A DNA stretch of 9,841 nucleotides from Desulfurobacteriaceae bacterium (GTDB lineage: Bacteria; Aquificota; Aquificia; Desulfurobacteriales; DQVG01). The first letter of the stretch is position 1. The number at the start of each line of letters is the position of its first letter. The stretch lies in contig DQVG01000044.1 of the NCBI GenBank assembly GCA_015661865.1, positions 1 through 9,841 of the forward strand, given 5' to 3'. The position numbers were made by a program, and so were the translations under genes. Shown here piece after piece: positions 7,857-9,841 of this stretch. Under the pieces are notes generated by a model. The model was not told where the DNA came from. It did not search any database and saw nothing but the letters and a program-made list of their open reading frames with translations.

Positions 7857-8306
7857 ATGGGTATTGTAGGTTTTGCTCAACTTGAAAGTTTGTTTAGAAA
7901 AGCTGCAGGATTGGATATTGACAAAAACAAAGCAAAGGAAATTACGGACATTGTAGAAAAAAAACTTTACGATCTTTTACTTATAGGAGAAAGAAATGCA
8001 TCTTATAATGCCAGAAATGTAATTTGGGAAAGTGATATTCCATTAACAAAAGGTTTTTTAGAGTCTATTCATAAATTTAGATCTTTAGAACAAGAAATCG
8101 ACATAGAGCCCATCTTAAAATTTCTAGCTTCAAAACCACCACTAAAATATCCTTTAGAAGCAGAGCTTGAAAAAAAATTACCTGAGATCGTAGGAACTTT
8201 ACTTTATATTATTGCTAGAATTATTAAAGAAACTGATGAAGGATGTAGACAACCATCTAGTGAGGATATTAGAAGAGCTGGAAGAATTTTGGATTTAACC
8301 ATGTAA
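7857..8306 (+). CDS. DUF1931 (Aq_328-type) tandem histone-fold protein
   Basis: A 149-residue soluble protein of the DUF1931 family, whose Aquifex member Aq_328 has a known structure with two histone folds in one chain. First fold, residues about 5-73: short helix (FAQLESLFRKAAG), long helix 21-48, then ARNVIWESDIPLT. This last block closely mirrors the archaeal histone loop AGRKTIKAEDI, keeping the Arg...Asp clamp spacing (Arg53, Asp60). Second fold, about 83-149: long helix 101-128, then CRQPSSEDIRRAGRIL with Arg131 and Asp137, one residue closer together. A DNA-binding or DNA-packaging role follows from the fold but has not been shown, as far as I know, for this subfamily. The start is secured by AAGGAGGAG just upstream, and a spurious start is unlikely. 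It has its own promoter and terminator, so it is transcribed alone. Confidence 0.88.
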   Translation: MGIVGFAQLESLFRKAAGLDIDKNKAKEITDIVEKKLYDLLLIGERNASYNARNVIWESDIPLTKGFLESIHKFRSLEQEIDIEPILKFLASKPPLKYPLEAELEKKLPEIVGTLLYIIARIIKETDEGCRQPSSEDIRRAGRILDLTM

Positions 8307-8317
8307 CTTTGATAGAA

Positions 8318-8344
8318 ATCCCCCCAAAAAAGGGGGGATCTTTT
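8318..8344 (+). terminator. Rho-independent terminator after the histone-fold gene
   Basis: ATCCCCCC (8318-8325), a loop of six A, and GGGGGGAT (8332-8339) form a perfect 8-bp stem, followed by CTTTT. This is by far the most GC-rich spot in the window and begins 12 nt after the stop codon. It separates the histone-fold gene from the rplY cluster. Confidence 0.9.
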
Positions 8345-8356
8345 AAATTTAAAATC

Positions 8357-8385
8357 TTACCTTACTTATTTCTATTTGATATAAT
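8357..8385 (+). promoter_or_regulatory. Promoter of the rplY-pth-rpsF cluster
   Basis: TATAAT at 8380-8385 is preceded by TG at 8377-8378, giving an extended -10 (TGATATAAT). The -35 is weak (TTACCT, 8357-8362, 17-nt spacer), as is common when the -10 is extended. It lies just after the terminator, about 60 nt before the rplY start. Confidence 0.6.
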
Positions 8386-8390
8386 ACCAT

Positions 8391-8445
8391 ACTCAAAGCT
8401 CTCCCCCTTTTTAAAAATTTTTAAAATTTATTAAGGAGGTTTTTC
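8391..8445 (+). promoter_or_regulatory. rplY 5' leader with ribosome binding site
   Basis: The leader contains a pyrimidine tract (CTCTCCCCCTTTTT, about 8399-8412), an AT palindrome-like stretch, and then a full AAGGAGG (8433-8439) six nt before ATG. The tract can pair imperfectly with the ribosome binding site, leaving room for translational control by a ribosomal protein, but no defined leader motif is recognised. Confidence 0.35.
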
Positions 8446-9060
8446 ATGGGTCAAATTATTAAATTAGAAGCTAAAAGTAGAGGTATAGGAAAACAAGTTG
8501 CAAAAAAACTTAGGAGGGAGGGCCTTCTACCTGCCATAATTTATGGTGGGGGAAGACCAGAGGCTACTCCTATTTCTATTTCTCAAAAAACTTTAAAAGA
8601 TTTAATGCATTATCACGGTCTTATTGAACTTTCAATTGATGAAGGAAAAGATAAAAGAATGGTTATTTTAAAAGATATTCAGTATGACTATCTTGGAACT
8701 AATCCCGTCCATGTGGATTTTCAAGAAGTGAAAATGGATGAACCTATTGAAACTGTTGTTGAGCTAGAGTTTGTAGGAGAACCTAAGGGAGTTAAGGAGG
8801 GAGGTACTTTAGAAATTCTTATGAGAGAACTTGATATTAAATGTTTGCCGGGTAACATTCCCGAAAAAATAGTTGTTGATATCTCTAACTTAGGTATAGG
8901 GGAGGTACTTCACGTTAAAGATATTCCGGCTCCCGAAGGTGTTGAATTTCTCAATGCACCTGATGAAACGGTGGTTGTAGTTTCTGAACCTACAGAAGAA
9001 ATAACTACTGAGGAAGAAACAACTTCTGAAGAAACTTCTCAGGAAAATAGCGAACAATAA
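8446..9060 (+). CDS. rplY: 50S ribosomal protein bL25, CTC (general stress protein) form
   Basis: This protein binds 5S rRNA in the central protuberance of the large ribosomal subunit. At 204 residues it is the two-domain CTC-type form rather than the 95-residue E. coli form. The N-terminal 5S-binding domain (about 1-93) shows RREGLLPAIIYGGG (23-36) and PVHVDFQEV (87-95). The C-terminal beta-rich CTC domain (about 98-182) contains GVKEGGTLEILMRELDIKCL (115-134). A Glu/Thr/Ser-rich acidic tail (182-204, EEITTEEETTSEE) is common in this form and is probably disordered. AAGGAGG six nt upstream fixes the start. It heads a cluster with pth, 11 nt downstream, and rpsF, an arrangement frequent in bacteria where bL25 and peptidyl-tRNA hydrolase genes adjoin. 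Confidence 0.97.
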   Translation: MGQIIKLEAKSRGIGKQVAKKLRREGLLPAIIYGGGRPEATPISISQKTLKDLMHYHGLIELSIDEGKDKRMVILKDIQYDYLGTNPVHVDFQEVKMDEPIETVVELEFVGEPKGVKEGGTLEILMRELDIKCLPGNIPEKIVVDISNLGIGEVLHVKDIPAPEGVEFLNAPDETVVVVSEPTEEITTEEETTSEETSQENSEQ

Positions 9061-9071
9061 GGTAATATAAA

Positions 9072-9614
9072 ATGACTTATTTGTTTGTAGGTTTAGGAAA
9101 TCCGGGAGAAAAGTATCAAAATACGCGGCACAACTTTGGTTTTATGGTCTTAGATTATTTTGCAAAAAAATTTAATTTAGAGTTTGTACCTAAATTTAAA
9201 GGTTTAATTTCTTACTGGAATGATAACTACTTTTTAAAACCTATGACTTTTATGAATTATTCTGGGGAGAGCGTAAAAGAAGCTAAGAACAACTTAAAAA
9301 TTTCAGAAGAGAATATAATAGTTATTCATGATGACTTAGATTTAAAACTGGGAGATATTCGTATAAAAAAGGGTGGATCAAATGCAGGTCATCATGGCTT
9401 AGATTCTATTTCTAAATTAGTGGGAAATAACTATTGGAGAATTAGGTTAGGAATAGGACGACCTATTGATAAAAAAGAAGTTATTAATTTTGTTTTATCT
9501 CCTTTTGATAAAAAAGAAATGGAAATTGTTAGAAAAGTTATAAGGGTAACCGCAGAAAAAATTCTAGAAATTATCCAAACCGGGGAGGTAAAAAATGAGA
9601 GAATACTTTTATGA
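9072..9614 (+). CDS. pth: Peptidyl-tRNA hydrolase
   Basis: This enzyme releases peptides from peptidyl-tRNAs that drop off ribosomes, recycling the tRNA in the cytoplasm. The 180 residues are close to the usual length. The N-terminus VGLGNPGEKYQNTRHNFGF (6-24) contains the catalytic His20 and Asn10. KPMTFMNYSG (56-65) contains the tRNA-acceptor-site Asn62. IVIHDDLDLKLGDIRIKKGG (83-102) holds the Asp that pairs with the catalytic His (Asp88, equivalent to E. coli Asp93). GSNAGHHGLDSI (102-113) holds Asn104 (E. coli Asn114) and His107/His108. The ribosome binding site is weak (AAGG around the rplY stop), so translation probably relies on ribosomes arriving from rplY. The last 20 nt overlap the rpsF start. 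Confidence 0.97.
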   Translation: MTYLFVGLGNPGEKYQNTRHNFGFMVLDYFAKKFNLEFVPKFKGLISYWNDNYFLKPMTFMNYSGESVKEAKNNLKISEENIIVIHDDLDLKLGDIRIKKGGSNAGHHGLDSISKLVGNNYWRIRLGIGRPIDKKEVINFVLSPFDKKEMEIVRKVIRVTAEKILEIIQTGEVKNERILL

Positions 9615-9841
9615 GGTTGCATATATATTAAAACCTTCTTTATCTCAAAATGAAGTAGAGGAAGAAATAAAAAAAATAAATGAAAGAATTGAAAAATATG
9701 GAGGAAAAATAATAGATATTGAAAAATGGGGGAAAAGAAAGTTAGCATATAAAATAGAAAAAATTCCGAAAAAAACTGGACAAACTAAAAAACCTAAATC
9801 CCAGAATCTGCTGTTAAGATTGGAGAAATATAAAGAGGAGA
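9595..9841 (+). CDS. rpsF: 30S ribosomal protein bS6, partial at window edge, atypical 3' part
   Basis: The gene starts at ATG 9595 within the pth reading frame, five nt after GGGGAGGT (9582-9589), and remains open to the window end (82 codons). The first 59 residues are classic bS6: MREYFYEVAYILKP, then EKYGGKIIDIEKWGKRKLAY, the motif around the first two beta strands and helix. bS6 packs with bS18 on the small-subunit platform and is normally followed by rpsR. From about codon 60 (9772) the sequence no longer fits: bS6 proteins continue with a GYY-type hydrophobic strand, but here it reads KTGQTKKPKSQNLLLRLEKY. No other forward frame restores the family sequence. The cause may be an assembly error at a contig end, a true rearrangement, or an unusual lineage. 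Confidence 0.85.
   Translation, partial: MREYFYEVAYILKPSLSQNEVEEEIKKINERIEKYGGKIIDIEKWGKRKLAYKIEKIPKKTGQTKKPKSQNLLLRLEKYKEE

Noticed and set aside
8401..8432. AT-rich palindrome-like run (AAAAATTTTT repeats) before rplY
   Set aside because: Such runs are expected by chance in this composition, and no GC-containing stem or protein-binding motif is evident.
9431..9748. 105-codon minus-strand open frame across pth and rpsF
   Set aside because: Phe/Leu-rich antisense of Lys/Glu-rich coding sequence; both sense genes are conserved.
1..9841. Search for CRISPR arrays, insertion sequences, tRNA genes, att sites and defence modules
   Set aside because: No repeat-spacer pattern, terminal inverted repeats with a transposase, cloverleaf or defence-type domain was seen; the layout is chromosomal housekeeping.

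Overview
The window is strongly AT-rich, with A/T-ending codons, many Lys/Ile/Glu/Phe residues, strong AGGAGG-type ribosome binding sites and very short intergenic gaps. It looks like the chromosome of a low-GC, probably thermophilic bacterium. A histone-fold protein of the Aquifex Aq_328 (DUF1931) type, TrmFO, a CTC-type bL25 and an rplY-pth-rpsF order point to Thermodesulfobacteriota or Aquificota. This placement is inference from gene content, not a phylogeny. No rRNA, tRNA, CRISPR array, transposase or phage gene was seen.

Left part (1-5825). A truncated minus-strand gene, possibly the N-terminal half of a CheZ-like chemotaxis phosphatase, diverges from a five-gene plus-strand run. That run is argD (acetylornithine aminotransferase), trmFO (folate/FAD tRNA U54 methyltransferase), a 569-residue protein I do not recognise, a membrane protein with the His/Asp pattern of DUF2227, and a PgeF/YfiH-type laccase-domain protein. 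Gaps are 17, 29 and 15 nt, and the last pair overlaps by 26 nt, so co-transcription is likely although the functions are unrelated.

Middle part (5822-7784, minus strand). A FetB/UPF0014-type membrane protein is followed after one base by a TPR protein that starts at TTG. The TPR gene ends tail-to-tail with pgeF, the two stop codons sharing a TTAA.

Right part (7857-9841, plus strand). The DUF1931 histone-fold gene has its own promoter and a clear rho-independent terminator. A separate promoter with an extended -10 then drives a translation cluster: rplY (bL25), pth (peptidyl-tRNA hydrolase) and the start of rpsF (bS6), with pth and rpsF overlapping by 20 nt.

Most of the window is ordinary housekeeping sequence. 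The parts most worth a second look are the unrecognised 569-residue gene, the tandem histone fold with a near-canonical R...D clamp, the divergent FetB-like protein paired with a TPR protein, and the right edge, where the bS6 reading frame stops looking like bS6 after about codon 59.
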